This document shows, one piece after another, positions 14,837 to 23,405 of a stretch of 34,089 nucleotides of DNA; the stretch's first letter is position 1; every line of letters begins with the position of its first letter. This stretch comes from UBA1794 sp050946375. Lineage in GTDB: Bacteria > Bacteroidota > Bacteroidia > Bacteroidales > Bacteroidaceae. The stretch is taken from positions 1 to 34,089 of the forward strand of contig JBMNUT010000021.1 of assembly GCA_050946375.1 (NCBI GenBank), given 5' to 3'. The translations under genes and the position numbers were made by a program. Under the pieces are notes generated by a model. That model did not search any database, was not told where the DNA came from, and saw only the letters and a list, made by a program, of their open reading frames with translations.

Positions 14837-17164
14837 ATGAAGAGGCTTCCTTTTCTCCTGCTTCTGCTGCTGTGCGCGGTGATGGGCACGGCTACGTTTC
14901 TGGAAAAAGACCGGGGCAGCCAGGCCATTTCCGAGGCTGTTTACCATAGCGGGTGGTTCATTCTTCTGTGGACCGCCCTGCTTTTTTCCGGCCTGTGGGT
15001 CATCGTGCGCCGCAAAGGGAGGCGTATGTTGCGCCTGCCGGCCCTGCTGCTTCACGCCGCATTCGTCCTGATTCTGGCCGGAGCGATGCTCACCCATCTC
15101 ACGTCTACCTACGGCCTGCTCCACCTGCGGCAGGGGATTCCCGAAAACACGTTCCGCGCCGAACACAAACGCTACTGGAGCCAGGAGGAGACGGCCAGCC
15201 TGTGCCGACTGCCCTTCCGCATCACGCTCCAGGAATTCCGCATCATCTGCTACCCCGGCACGCAGGCGCCGGCCGACTACGCCAGCACGGTGGTCGTTTC
15301 CCACGGCACTTTTGAAAAAAGTCGAGGCACTCTCGACGAAAAGTCCCGGCACTTTTCGGAAGAAGTGCCGCAAGTTATCTCCATGAACCGCATCCTCCGC
15401 GTAAAAGGCTACCGCCTCTACCAGAGTTCCTACGACCCGGACGGGAAAGGGAGCTGGCTCATGGTGAACTACGACCCGTACGGCATACCCGTCACCTATG
15501 CCGGTTACGCCCTTTTGGCGCTGTCCATGCTGCTCATACTACTGGACCCGAAAGGCACGTTCCGCAGGCTTCTCCACCATCCGGCCCTGCGCCGGACGAC
15601 CGCGGCGCTGCTCCTGCTGGCCGCGCTGCCCACGGCTCATCTCCAGGCCCGGCAGCTCCCCCGCCTAGGACACGACTGGCTGGCGACGCAAACCATACCC
15701 GCCGCGCAGGCCGGGGAGCTGGGCAAACTGCAAGTGCTCTACAACGACCGCATCGCACCGCTGCATACGCTGGCGCGCGACTTCACGCTCAAGCTCACCG
15801 GCACGGCCCGTTACCGCGGCATGCGCCCGGAGCAATTCCTCGCGGGATGGCTCTTTTTCCCGCAAGTGTGGCAATATGAACCGTTTTTCCGCATCAAAAA
15901 CGACGAACTGCGCACCCGTCTGGAGATAGACGGGCAGGCGGCTTTCGTCAACTTCTTCGGCGAAGCGAAAGACTACAAGCTGCAGTTTCTGTGGGACGGC
16001 CTGGCCCGGCAGGACAAAGACCGCACGCCGCTGGCCAAAGCCGTGCTCGAAGCGAACGAGCAGGTGCAGCTCATCGCCATGCTTCAGGGAGGCGCCTTGC
16101 TGAAAGTGTTTCCCCTGCCGGACAAAGCGGGGCACATCGGCTGGTATTCGCCCACCGATTCGCTGCCGCCGGGCACGGATGTGGAGAAAACGCGCTTCGT
16201 GCGCAGTTTTTTCAGCCTGCTCTACGAGCGTATCGAGGCCAAGGACTTCGACGAAGTGACGCAACTCATCGGGAAACTCGCTGCCTATCAGCAGCAGGCG
16301 GGCGGCACAACGCTGCTGAGCGAGGCCAAGCTACGGGCGGAAATAGGCTACAACCGCTTCGAACCGACTGCCTGGCTGTACCGCATCTGCCTCACCTTGG
16401 GACTGTGCGGCTTCCTCATCTTCCTGTTTGCGCCGAGTAATTCGGCGTTTGCCCGCAAGGCCGGCCGGATACTGAGGCTCACGTTTCCGCTGGTCTTCCT
16501 GGCCCTGACGGCCACCGTGGCGCTGCGCTCCTACATTTCAGGCCGTCTCCCGCTGGGAAACGGCTACGAAACGATGCTTTTCCTTGCCTGGTCGATTCAG
16601 TTGTTTGCACTCTTCCTGAGCCGACGACTGCCGCAGCTGGGCACGGCCTTCGGCTTTCTGCTCTCGGGATTTGCCCTGCTTGTCAGCACGCTGGGGCAGA
16701 TGAATCCGCAAATCACGCCGCTCATGCCCGTTCTGCTCTCGCCGTGGCTGAGTTTGCACGTATCGGTCATCATGATGGCCTACGCTCTTTATGCCTTCAC
16801 CTGCATCTGCGGGCTGTCGGCTCTGCTGCTCATGCGCCAAAAGCGCATGGCCGAAGTGGAAAAGCTGACGGTCGTGAGCCGATTGCTGCTCTATCCGGCC
16901 ACGTTTCTGCTGGGCATCGGTATTTTTGTGGGGGCGGTCTGGGCCAATGCCAGCTGGGGAACCTACTGGTCGTGGGACCCTAAGGAAGTATGGGCGCTCA
17001 TCTCTTTCCTGCTTTATGCGCTGCCGCTCCACCGGGGCAGCCTGCCTCTCTTCAGGAACGCCCGCACGTACCACATATACATGGCCGCGGCTTTCCTGTC
17101 GCTGCTGATGACTTACTTCGGAGTGAACTACTTTTTAGGAGGAATGCACAGCTACGCGGGCTAA
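14837..17164 (+). CDS. ccsBA: Fused ResB-CcsA cytochrome c maturation protein
   Basis: System II cytochrome c synthetase: it carries haem across the membrane and attaches it to CxxCH motifs of exported cytochromes. The product is 775 aa. The ResB-like part (about 1-510) has N-terminal helices (LPFLLLLLLCAVMGTATF), a large exported domain and a helix near residues 210-233. The CcsA-like part (about 510-775) has six or more helices and the haem-handling motif WANASWGTYWSWDPKEVWAL near residue 700. Residues 156-178 of the exported domain are encoded by the 21-nt repeat, inserted in frame. It starts 5 bases after the RidA-like gene and converges with the ABC ATPase gene, overlapping it by 4 bases. 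No cytochrome gene is in the window. Confidence 0.88.
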   Translation: MKRLPFLLLLLLCAVMGTATFLEKDRGSQAISEAVYHSGWFILLWTALLFSGLWVIVRRKGRRMLRLPALLLHAAFVLILAGAMLTHLTSTYGLLHLRQGIPENTFRAEHKRYWSQEETASLCRLPFRITLQEFRIICYPGTQAPADYASTVVVSHGTFEKSRGTLDEKSRHFSEEVPQVISMNRILRVKGYRLYQSSYDPDGKGSWLMVNYDPYGIPVTYAGYALLALSMLLILLDPKGTFRRLLHHPALRRTTAALLLLAALPTAHLQARQLPRLGHDWLATQTIPAAQAGELGKLQVLYNDRIAPLHTLARDFTLKLTGTARYRGMRPEQFLAGWLFFPQVWQYEPFFRIKNDELRTRLEIDGQAAFVNFFGEAKDYKLQFLWDGLARQDKDRTPLAKAVLEANEQVQLIAMLQGGALLKVFPLPDKAGHIGWYSPTDSLPPGTDVEKTRFVRSFFSLLYERIEAKDFDEVTQLIGKLAAYQQQAGGTTLLSEAKLRAEIGYNRFEPTAWLYRICLTLGLCGFLIFLFAPSNSAFARKAGRILRLTFPLVFLALTATVALRSYISGRLPLGNGYETMLFLAWSIQLFALFLSRRLPQLGTAFGFLLSGFALLVSTLGQMNPQITPLMPVLLSPWLSLHVSVIMMAYALYAFTCICGLSALLLMRQKRMAEVEKLTVVSRLLLYPATFLLGIGIFVGAVWANASWGTYWSWDPKEVWALISFLLYALPLHRGSLPLFRNARTYHIYMAAAFLSLLMTYFGVNYFLGGMHSYAG
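15303..15374. repeat. 21-nt-period palindromic repeat, copy E (in frame inside ccsBA)
   Basis: Three units encode GTFEKSR, GTLDEKS and RHFSEEV in the exported ResB domain. The DNA arms CGGCACTT (15304-15311) and AAGTGCCG (15363-15370) pair, and the centre holds GTCGAG/CTCGAC around five bases. The insertion keeps the ccsBA frame, as expected for a 21-nt period. Confidence 0.75.
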
Positions 17165-17946
17165 TCCCTTGCCCCGCGTACAATTTCCATCCGCATGGTT
17201 TCGGCATCGATGCGGAAGGAAGGGCTCCGGAATGCCTGCTCCAACAGGCCAAGGCGCGCCAGTTCGGCCGGCGTGCCCGAATAGTTATGCCCGTCGGGGG
17301 CAAGGAGACGGAAAGAATCGGCCGTCTGAAGTGCCAGATCCAGCTCGTGGGTGGAGAGAAGAATGCCCTTCCCCTCTTCGTGCGCCAGGCGCGAAAGCAG
17401 CAAAAGCAGCTCCACGCGGTTGGGAAGGTCGAGGTGAGCCGTAGGTTCGTCGAGCAGGATGTAAGGCGTATCCTGGCATAAGGCGGCGGCAACCAGCGCC
17501 CGTTGCCGTTCGCCGTCGGAGAGGGAATGGAGCGAACGGGCTGCCAAATGGCCGATACCGGCCGAGCGGAGACTCTGGTCCACACGCGCTTCGTCGTCGG
17601 CAGTGAAGCGCGCCGACAGACCGGTATAGGGACTTCGGCTCCAGGCCACGAAGGCGCGGACGGAAAGATGAGGGACTTCGAAACGATCAGTCAGGACAAC
17701 GGCCAGCTTACGGGCGCGCTCCTTGGGCGAAAGGCCGGCAAGCGGCTCCCCGTCGAGGTGTATCACGCCGGCAAGCGGTGCCTGCAAACCGGACAAGGTG
17801 CGCAGCAGTGTCGACTTCCCGCTGCCGTTGGCTCCGAGCAGACAGGCGAACTCACCGGGGGCAAGTTGCAGGTCGACATCCCGGCGCACGCAGGTGAAAC
17901 CGCGACGGGTGCGGTAACCAATAGCAAGTTGGCTGGCTTCAAGCAT
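17161..17946 (-). CDS. FecE/HmuV-type ABC transporter ATP-binding protein
   Basis: ATPase of the iron-siderophore/haem/cobalamin importer class, 261 aa. Walker A is LLGANGSGKST (about residues 37-47), the signature is SLSDGERQRALVAAAL, Walker B is PYILLDEPTAHLD, and the switch His is in LLSTHELD. Partner permease (FecCD/BtuC-like) and binding protein genes are not adjacent; rimM lies 23 bases upstream instead. It may serve permeases encoded elsewhere. It overlaps the 3' end of ccsBA, which is convergent. Substrate unknown; the family call is secure. Confidence 0.88.
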   Translation of the reverse strand: MLEASQLAIGYRTRRGFTCVRRDVDLQLAPGEFACLLGANGSGKSTLLRTLSGLQAPLAGVIHLDGEPLAGLSPKERARKLAVVLTDRFEVPHLSVRAFVAWSRSPYTGLSARFTADDEARVDQSLRSAGIGHLAARSLHSLSDGERQRALVAAALCQDTPYILLDEPTAHLDLPNRVELLLLLSRLAHEEGKGILLSTHELDLALQTADSFRLLAPDGHNYSGTPAELARLGLLEQAFRSPSFRIDAETMRMEIVRGARD

Positions 17947-17969
17947 GGAGAAAGGACAAGGGTTAAGGA

Positions 17970-18518
17970 TTATTGCGGCTCGCCGGAAGCCGAAGCGTTC
18001 AGCTCCAGCAGCCCTTCGGGCAGGCGGGTATGCACTACGCGCTGCGCCCCGTCGATGGCAACGATGAACTCCTCGTGAGCCGGAAACAGGAAACTTTCCG
18101 CACCGCGCTGCACTTCAAACAAGACATTGGCCGTAGAGTCGTCCACGTATTCGATAGTGCCGAGATCGCCCAGTTGCTCGTCTTCCACGCGAAACCCCGT
18201 GAAGTATCGCCACGAATCGGGCTGTTCCTGCGGATGCTGTTCCGCCAGTTCGCGCGGAAAGTAGACATCGGCCTGGGTGAAAGCCGCCGCCTTCTCCTGC
18301 GAATCGACGTCCTCCAGACGCACCAGGGCCGAATGAGCCGAGCGGAAACGGTACTCCTCGATGAAGAAAGGCACGGGTATCCCGTCGCGCAGCACTATGA
18401 GATACTCCGCTCCGATGCGGTCGAAAATATCATCGGTGAAGGTGAATTGCAGTTCGCCCTGCACCCCGTGCGGACGGTTGAACACCCCTATTTTGTATAA
18501 ATCGTCGATGGAAATCAT
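17970..18518 (-). CDS. rimM: Ribosome maturation factor RimM
   Basis: RimM binds the 30S head and S19 and helps late 16S rRNA processing. The 182-aa product opens with KIGVFNRPHGVQGELQF, the family's start signature, with FIEEYRFRSAHSALVRLEDV in the N-terminal barrel. The PRC-barrel half follows from about residue 100 (WRYFTGFRVEDEQLGDLGTI, then NVLFEV and FLFPAHEEFIV). It follows murA on the same strand, a common arrangement in this phylum, but with a 157-base gap that contains repeat copy F. Confidence 0.92.
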   Translation of the reverse strand: MISIDDLYKIGVFNRPHGVQGELQFTFTDDIFDRIGAEYLIVLRDGIPVPFFIEEYRFRSAHSALVRLEDVDSQEKAAAFTQADVYFPRELAEQHPQEQPDSWRYFTGFRVEDEQLGDLGTIEYVDDSTANVLFEVQRGAESFLFPAHEEFIVAIDGAQRVVHTRLPEGLLELNASASGEPQ

Positions 18519-18562
18519 ATCTTAACTCCCGGTTTTTCGTAAAAACATCTGCAACAAACGCT

Positions 18563-18610
18563 CAAAAGTGCCGGCCCTTTTCCGGAAAAGCCATGCGCCT
18601 TTCCTTGCCA
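18563..18610. repeat. 21-nt-period palindromic repeat, copy F (murA-rimM gap)
   Basis: Two to three units, AAAAGTGCCGGCCCTTTT, CCGGAAAAGCCATGCGCC and TTTCCTTGCC. It contains the same 12-nt palindrome TTTTCCGGAAAA (18578-18589) as copy C. It lies between murA and rimM and could fold in their shared transcript. Confidence 0.65.
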
Positions 18611-18675
18611 AGCCCTATCCCTCTCTCCCGACAGCGGAAAGCCCCCGCGGAAAAAGGCGGAAGGGCGGAAAGGGA

Positions 18676-19980
18676 TCAGAGCCGCGTAATATGGGCACCC
18701 AACGCACGCAAACGGTCTTCGATATGCTCGTATCCGCGGTCAATCTGCTCAATATTGTCGATGCGGCTCGTGCCTTTGGCGCTCAAGGCAGCAATCAGCA
18801 GGGCAATTCCCGCACGAATATCGGGCGAAGACATGCGTCCCCCGCGCAACTGCAAGGCGCGGTCATGCCCGATGACTACGGCACGGTGCGGATCGCAGAG
18901 GATGATGTTGGCACCCATATCGATCAATTTGTCCACAAAGAAGAGGCGGCTCTCAAACATCTTCTGATGGATCAGCACCGAGCCCTTGGCCTGCGTGGCA
19001 ACCACCAGCAGGACGCTCAGCAAATCGGGCGTCAGCCCGGGCCAGGGCGCATCGGCCAACGTGAGAATCGTACCGTCGATGAACGAAGATATCTCGTAAT
19101 GCTCCTGAGCGGGGATGAACAAATCGTCATCGCGCAGCTCCATCCGGATGCCCAGGCGGGCAAATGTGGAAGGAATGATGCCGAGATTGGGATAAGAGAC
19201 GTTCTTTATGGTCAATTCGCTGGCGGTCATGGCCGCCATGCCTATGAAACTGCCGATTTCAATCATGTCGGGCAGCACCGTGTGCGTCGTCCCGTGCAGC
19301 GCTGTCACGCCTTTTATGGTCAACAGATTGGAGCCTATCCCCTCAATGTGCGCCCCCATACGGTTGAGCATGCGGCAGAGTTGCTGTAAATAAGGCTCGC
19401 ACGCCGCATTGTAGAGGGTCGTTTCGCCGGGAGCCAGTACCGCTGCCATGATCACGTTGGCAGTTCCCGTGACAGAGGCCTCGTCCAGCAGAATATAGGC
19501 TCCCTTCAGGCGCTCTCCGCTGATGGCATAAGCCTGTTTCTCTTCGTCGTAGACAAATTCCGCCCCGAGTTTCTGAATTCCGAGGAAGTGAGTATCCAGA
19601 CGGCGCCGCCCTATTTTGTCACCGCCGGGCTTGGATATGTAAGCGCGCCCGAACCTCCCGAGCAAGGCGCCGAGCAACATGACCGAACCGCGGAGGCTGG
19701 AGCATTTTTGGATGAACTCCTGGCTCTGAAGATAGGCCATATCGACAGAACGGGCGCAGAAACGCCAGCTTCCCCCGCCCATATTGGTGGTTTGCACACC
19801 CATTTCGGCCAAAAGCCGGATAAGATTGTCCACATCCAGTATGTCGGGTACGTTATGAACGGTCACTTCTTCCGGAGTGAGCAGCGTGGCACAGAGAATT
19901 TCGAGTACTTCGTTTTTCGCTCCCTGCGGGCGAATCGTTCCGCGGAGGGGATGACCACCCTCGATGATGAATGCTCCCAT
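18676..19980 (-). CDS. murA: UDP-N-acetylglucosamine 1-carboxyvinyltransferase, Asp-type
   Basis: MurA transfers enolpyruvate from PEP to UDP-GlcNAc, the first committed step of peptidoglycan synthesis. The 434-aa product has PQGAKNEVLEIL (Lys22, Asn23 for substrate binding) and SVTGTANVIMAAVLAPG. The active-site loop reads SKPGGDKIGRRRLDTHF, with Asp121 where most MurA proteins have the Cys that fosfomycin alkylates; Asp is also found in mycobacterial and chlamydial MurA. The start ATG 19980 gives MGAFIIEGG; the open frame continues upstream to 20040 without family similarity. DUF4290 lies upstream and rimM downstream on the same strand. Confidence 0.93.
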   Translation of the reverse strand: MGAFIIEGGHPLRGTIRPQGAKNEVLEILCATLLTPEEVTVHNVPDILDVDNLIRLLAEMGVQTTNMGGGSWRFCARSVDMAYLQSQEFIQKCSSLRGSVMLLGALLGRFGRAYISKPGGDKIGRRRLDTHFLGIQKLGAEFVYDEEKQAYAISGERLKGAYILLDEASVTGTANVIMAAVLAPGETTLYNAACEPYLQQLCRMLNRMGAHIEGIGSNLLTIKGVTALHGTTHTVLPDMIEIGSFIGMAAMTASELTIKNVSYPNLGIIPSTFARLGIRMELRDDDLFIPAQEHYEISSFIDGTILTLADAPWPGLTPDLLSVLLVVATQAKGSVLIHQKMFESRLFFVDKLIDMGANIILCDPHRAVVIGHDRALQLRGGRMSSPDIRAGIALLIAALSAKGTSRIDNIEQIDRGYEHIEDRLRALGAHITRL

Positions 19981-20085
19981 GGTGAATTGCTTTGAGGGGA
20001 TCCGGCAGTCCGGCCCGCCACTGACAGCAGAAAGCCGCACTCACGCGCCGAAGCGGGCGCAGGCCGCATGCAGGAATTCCCCGGA

Positions 20086-20739
20086 CTATTTATTGTAGTT
20101 CTTATATTGTTTGCCGAAACGGTACTGCTTGTTGTAGTTCCGATTGTAGCCTTTCTGCTTGCGCTGCCCCGGCGTATAAGGCAAAGTGGCGTTCTTGAAA
20201 TTGTCGGGCAGACGCATGTCGCGCTCCATGATGGTAATGGCCCCGTCGGTAAACTCCCGTATGTCGGCAAAAATCTTACGGTCTTCCACGCTGTCCTTAT
20301 TCCAGTTCAGGTAATCGCGCTTCATGGCGCAGGCTATCAGGTAGACGTAAGAAGCCTTTTGCGGCCCGTCGGGCATGGAAGCCGCACGGTTGAGCAGATT
20401 CAGCACGTAGTGCCCGTAGTGGCGGAAACGCACGTTGCGCGAAGGATAGGGCAACGGTTCGGGACGGACGCTCAGCTCCTCCTTGCGCACAACGGGGCAA
20501 GGATAGTCAATATCGAGCTGGAAACCGGACATGATGGTCAAGTGATCCCACAGTTTGTGGCTCTGGTCAGACGCATCGCGCAGCTGGGGAAACATGGTCC
20601 CCATGATGCGGATAATGGTTCGTGCGCAACGGTTGCGCGTAGCGCGGTCGGGAATCGTCAAGGCATGGTTCACCATGCTTTGTATGCTCCGCCCATACTC
20701 GGGCAAAGGCAGTGGAGTCTGCTGGGTATTATAATGCAT
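20086..20739 (-). CDS. DUF4290 family protein
   Basis: A 217-aa soluble protein of the Bacteroidota-specific DUF4290 family, recognised from YGRSIQSMVNHALTIPDR near the N-terminus, LWDHLTIMSGFQLDIDYP near residue 66 and YGHYVLNLLNRA near 107. The last 35 residues are rich in Asn, Tyr, Lys and Gln (YNRNYNKQYRFGKQYKNYNK), a low-complexity tail that could bind nucleic acid. It commonly lies just upstream of murA in this phylum, as here. Function unknown. Confidence 0.8.
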   Translation of the reverse strand: MHYNTQQTPLPLPEYGRSIQSMVNHALTIPDRATRNRCARTIIRIMGTMFPQLRDASDQSHKLWDHLTIMSGFQLDIDYPCPVVRKEELSVRPEPLPYPSRNVRFRHYGHYVLNLLNRAASMPDGPQKASYVYLIACAMKRDYLNWNKDSVEDRKIFADIREFTDGAITIMERDMRLPDNFKNATLPYTPGQRKQKGYNRNYNKQYRFGKQYKNYNK

Positions 20740-20839
20740 GAATGTATACAGGCCCGGCCCGAAAGCCGGATATGTTATGTAGGTTTATATTCGTATATCG
20801 GGTAGTCGCAGCGCACGCCGGCGGCACTCGGCCGACCTC

Positions 20840-21544
20840 TCAGCGGGTCTCTTTCAGCATATCGCGCTGTTTTCCGGCCACAAAGTCCTTCAGATAGTAA
20901 GGCTCGAAGTAGGCCGTATCGACAAACTCTTCGCGGTGATAAGCGCGTTCTGCCAGTGGAGCCATATAGCGCGCCCGGGGAATGATGCCGTCGATGAAGC
21001 GTGCATTCGGATGGACGAGAACCGACTTGCACTTTTCCGCCCCGTTTCCGAAGAAATAGACCGGCCCCTGCTCCAGGAAGGGCAGATAAGTCCCGGCGTC
21101 CACCACGTCAGCTCCCACGGGGCGGCGCTCCGTGAGGGCACGGTCGTAGAGCGCTGAATAGACTTCCATGCGGCGCGCGTCGACCATCGGGCAGAGCAGC
21201 GCCTCGTCCGGCAGGTCTTCTTCATAAAGCAGCACGGGAGTAGCCAGCAACTTCAGGGTGGGTACGGCAATCAGCGGGACGCCTAACCCGTAAGCTACGC
21301 CTTTGGCCATGGAAACGCCGATGCGCAGACCGGTATAGGAGCCGGGACCGCTGCAGACCGCTACGGCATCGACCGGAATGGCATGGCTGTCGGCAAAGCT
21401 GAGAGCCTGGTCTACGAAAGTGCCCAAAAGGACATTGTGGTTGGGGCCTTGGGTATCCTCTTCGTCGTAAATGATTTGCGTATCCTGGCTGAGGGCCACC
21501 GAACAGGCCGAGGTAGAAGTGTCAATATGAAGTATGCAAGGCAT
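20840..21544 (-). CDS. tsaB: tRNA threonylcarbamoyladenosine biosynthesis protein TsaB
   Basis: TsaB is the scaffold partner of TsaD in making t6A at position 37 of ANN-decoding tRNAs. The 234-aa product has the ASKHA-type start MPCILHIDTSTSACSVALS, then QGPNHNVLLGTFVDQAL and VCSGPGSYTGLRIGVSMAKG near residue 70, and VDARRMEVYSALYD near 135. The ATG at 21544 is chosen; the open frame runs on to 21688, but that part is a repeat-rich leader without family similarity. It is first in the minus-strand run tsaB-DUF4290-murA-rimM. Confidence 0.9.
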   Translation of the reverse strand: MPCILHIDTSTSACSVALSQDTQIIYDEEDTQGPNHNVLLGTFVDQALSFADSHAIPVDAVAVCSGPGSYTGLRIGVSMAKGVAYGLGVPLIAVPTLKLLATPVLLYEEDLPDEALLCPMVDARRMEVYSALYDRALTERRPVGADVVDAGTYLPFLEQGPVYFFGNGAEKCKSVLVHPNARFIDGIIPRARYMAPLAERAYHREEFVDTAYFEPYYLKDFVAGKQRDMLKETR

Positions 21545-21573
21545 GCGTTCTGTCTCTATAAAGATATAGGTTG

Positions 21574-21630
21574 AAAAGGCAATTTCCGCCTGAAAACGAT
21601 ATCGGGAAAAGGCGCATATCGCCTGAAAGA
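21574..21630. repeat. Two-copy 33-nt repeat in the tsaB leader
   Basis: AAAAGGC-N6-CGCCTGAAA occurs twice, starting at 21574 and 21607. Each copy can form a short stem (AGGC/GCCT, the second AGGCG/CGCCT), and CGATATCG lies between them. It has the same general style as the 21-nt repeats (A-run, GC-rich palindrome) but a different period. Confidence 0.45.
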
Positions 21631-21713
21631 TGGGGACAAAGATAGGCAATCCCTGCGTAATAAGCGAGCAAAACGGGAAGAAATGCATGCCGAACGGCGA
21701 AAAAGGTCAGACG

Positions 21714-21754
21714 GAAAAAGCGGGGTATGCCTGAGGAAACAGGCACACCCCGCT
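21714..21754 (-). terminator. Terminator after the beta-barrel genes
   Basis: Minus strand: 15-base arms AGCGGGGTGTGCCTG and CAGGCATACCCCGCT with one mismatch and a six-base loop, followed by a TTTTT run. It lies about 115 bases past the stop of the second barrel. Confidence 0.75.
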
Positions 21755-21868
21755 ACTGACGGACTGCAGCTGCGACTCTCCTCCGTCACGAAACCTGCAA
21801 AATCCGGGAACGGCTCACGGACCTATCCGACCGGAAAGGCGCAGGGAAAACGCAGCCCGGACCGTGCG

Positions 21869-22474
21869 TCACCGCTGAGTCTTCTTGCCGAACGTATGGG
21901 TAAAGCCTACGGACAGGAACGGATAGGAAAGACGCTTGCTTTTCGAAGCTATGTAGTAATAGCCGCCGGTCTCTTGCGAGCCCCACTCTTTCTGCCCCTT
22001 CAGATTGGGCGAAAGCGTATAGCCAATCTTCACGTCGAGATAGGAATTGTTCGTCGTACGGAAGGAGTAGCCGATTGCCGGACTGGCAAAAAGATACGTT
22101 TTCTTTGGGTCGCTGAATTTGTCCACGCCCGAGGCATAAAGGTGGGAATCGTCGTAAATCCCTTTATCCCACGAATAAATGCGCACACCGGCATCCAACG
22201 AGATGAAGGGCGAGCAGCGGCGGTCCAAAATGCGGTACACGCCACGGGCAAATACGTGGTACGCCATTTCCGAACTGTTGTTGTAATAGTACTGATTTTC
22301 ACTCCCATTTCTTATGACATGCACGTCGCCATAGGCAGAACTCTCAAAGGGGCTGACATAGTCCACACCGCCACCGAGACCTACGCTGAAGTGGGGATTC
22401 AGCTTATACGTAAAGGCCACGTTGGCCCCGCCGCCTATGAACGTGAGGTAATTGGCCGAGCCTTCAAGCGTAAA
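21869..22474 (-). pseudogene. Downstream half of a double beta-barrel protein, cut off by an amber codon
   Basis: This is the same reading frame as the gene upstream, continuing directly past a TAG at 22477-22475. From FTLEGSANYLTFIGGGANVA onwards it encodes about 200 residues with alternating hydrophobic/aromatic strands. The C-terminus YPFLSVGFTHTFGKKTQR has the aromatic pattern of a last outer-membrane strand. It has no signal peptide and no ATG close to the junction (the best start is a GTG at 22420), so alone it could not be exported. I infer a second barrel domain separated by a point mutation, probably Tyr to stop (RGF-stop-FTLEG). Confidence 0.6.
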
Positions 22475-23152
22475 CTAGAAGCCCCGATCGCGGGTCGGCT
22501 CTTTTGGACGGCGCACTTTGGGCTTACGTGTTCCACTGAAGTCGCGGTGGAAATTCAGACCGGCTTTCACCGTAAAGTAGCCGCCTCCGCCACCTCCTTT
22601 CGTGGCGGAACCGTGCGTATAGCCGGCCGAAAGCAGGAGATCGGACTTGGCGGTCAGCGGAAACTGCACGCCAGGCATGATTTCCATCAGGATAAAATCG
22701 GCCGGGTCGTAAGAAATGGCCATGCCTTCGGGCACGTCATAGCCTTCGGTTTCAATTTCTGTACTGCCTTCCGTATTGAGCAGGTAGCCCAAGCGCAACG
22801 AAATGAAGGGCTTGACGCTTCCCGCCGTGGCGTTACGGCTGGGGAACATGGCTTTCAGGTCGGCCATGATGGGCACCATCGGTTTGGAACCCTTGGTACC
22901 AATCCACACTCCCGAACCCAAACCGGCATAGAGATTACGGTTGAACTGTTTGCCTACGCCCACTTCTATCGGAACGGAACCGCCGTTTTTGAAGTCGCCC
23001 ACGCCCACATGGTAGCCGGTGTTGATGTTGAAGTCCAGGCCACTGTGCCGGCCGTCGTTGCTATACACCGCCGAGTCTGCGCCCGGCGTCTGGGCGTTTG
23101 CCGCAAGCGCCACTCCGAGGACGGCAAGCAGCAGTATGTTTTTTCGAATCAT
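22475..23152 (-). CDS. Outer-membrane beta-barrel protein (upstream half)
   Basis: The product is 225 aa with a signal peptide (MIRKNILLLAVLGVALAANAQ) cut before TPGADS. Strand-like alternation follows (GLDFNINTGYHVGVGDF, EVGVGKQFNRNLYAGLGSGV, PFISLRLGYLL, SDLLLSAGYTHG, GYFTVKAGLNFHRDF), consistent with a small porin-like barrel. A basic linker (GTRKPKVRRPKEPTRDRGF) then ends at TAG. The ATG at 23173 overlaps a strong ribosome-binding stretch AGGAAAGGAGG, so the start is ATG 23152. Cargo or ligand unknown. The basic linker before the stop and the open frame after it suggest the original protein was about 427 aa. Confidence 0.7.
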   Translation of the reverse strand: MIRKNILLLAVLGVALAANAQTPGADSAVYSNDGRHSGLDFNINTGYHVGVGDFKNGGSVPIEVGVGKQFNRNLYAGLGSGVWIGTKGSKPMVPIMADLKAMFPSRNATAGSVKPFISLRLGYLLNTEGSTEIETEGYDVPEGMAISYDPADFILMEIMPGVQFPLTAKSDLLLSAGYTHGSATKGGGGGGYFTVKAGLNFHRDFSGTRKPKVRRPKEPTRDRGF

Positions 23153-23405
23153 GGGTAATCCTCCTTTCCTCATCTGGAAATGTTCTTAAATGTAAAGTTA
23201 GTATATGCCGTCCCTAAAATATCACTCGGATTTTCGGTCGAACGATTGATAAACACAATCTCCGCGGTCTACGCACATGATGCCCTGCGGCATCCCCTCA
23301 GCGTGGGAAGAGACGGGGACAAAGTTAATCAATCTTTCGATACGGTTGTACCTCGTACCCGATTTTTTGGCCAAAAGGGCGAATAAAGAAGCCGTAAAAG
23401 GGGGG

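Noticed and set aside
22475..22477. Recoding of TAG as pyrrolysine
   Set aside because: Pyrrolysine machinery is not known in Bacteroidales, and a beta-barrel protein is not a known target; a nonsense mutation is simpler.
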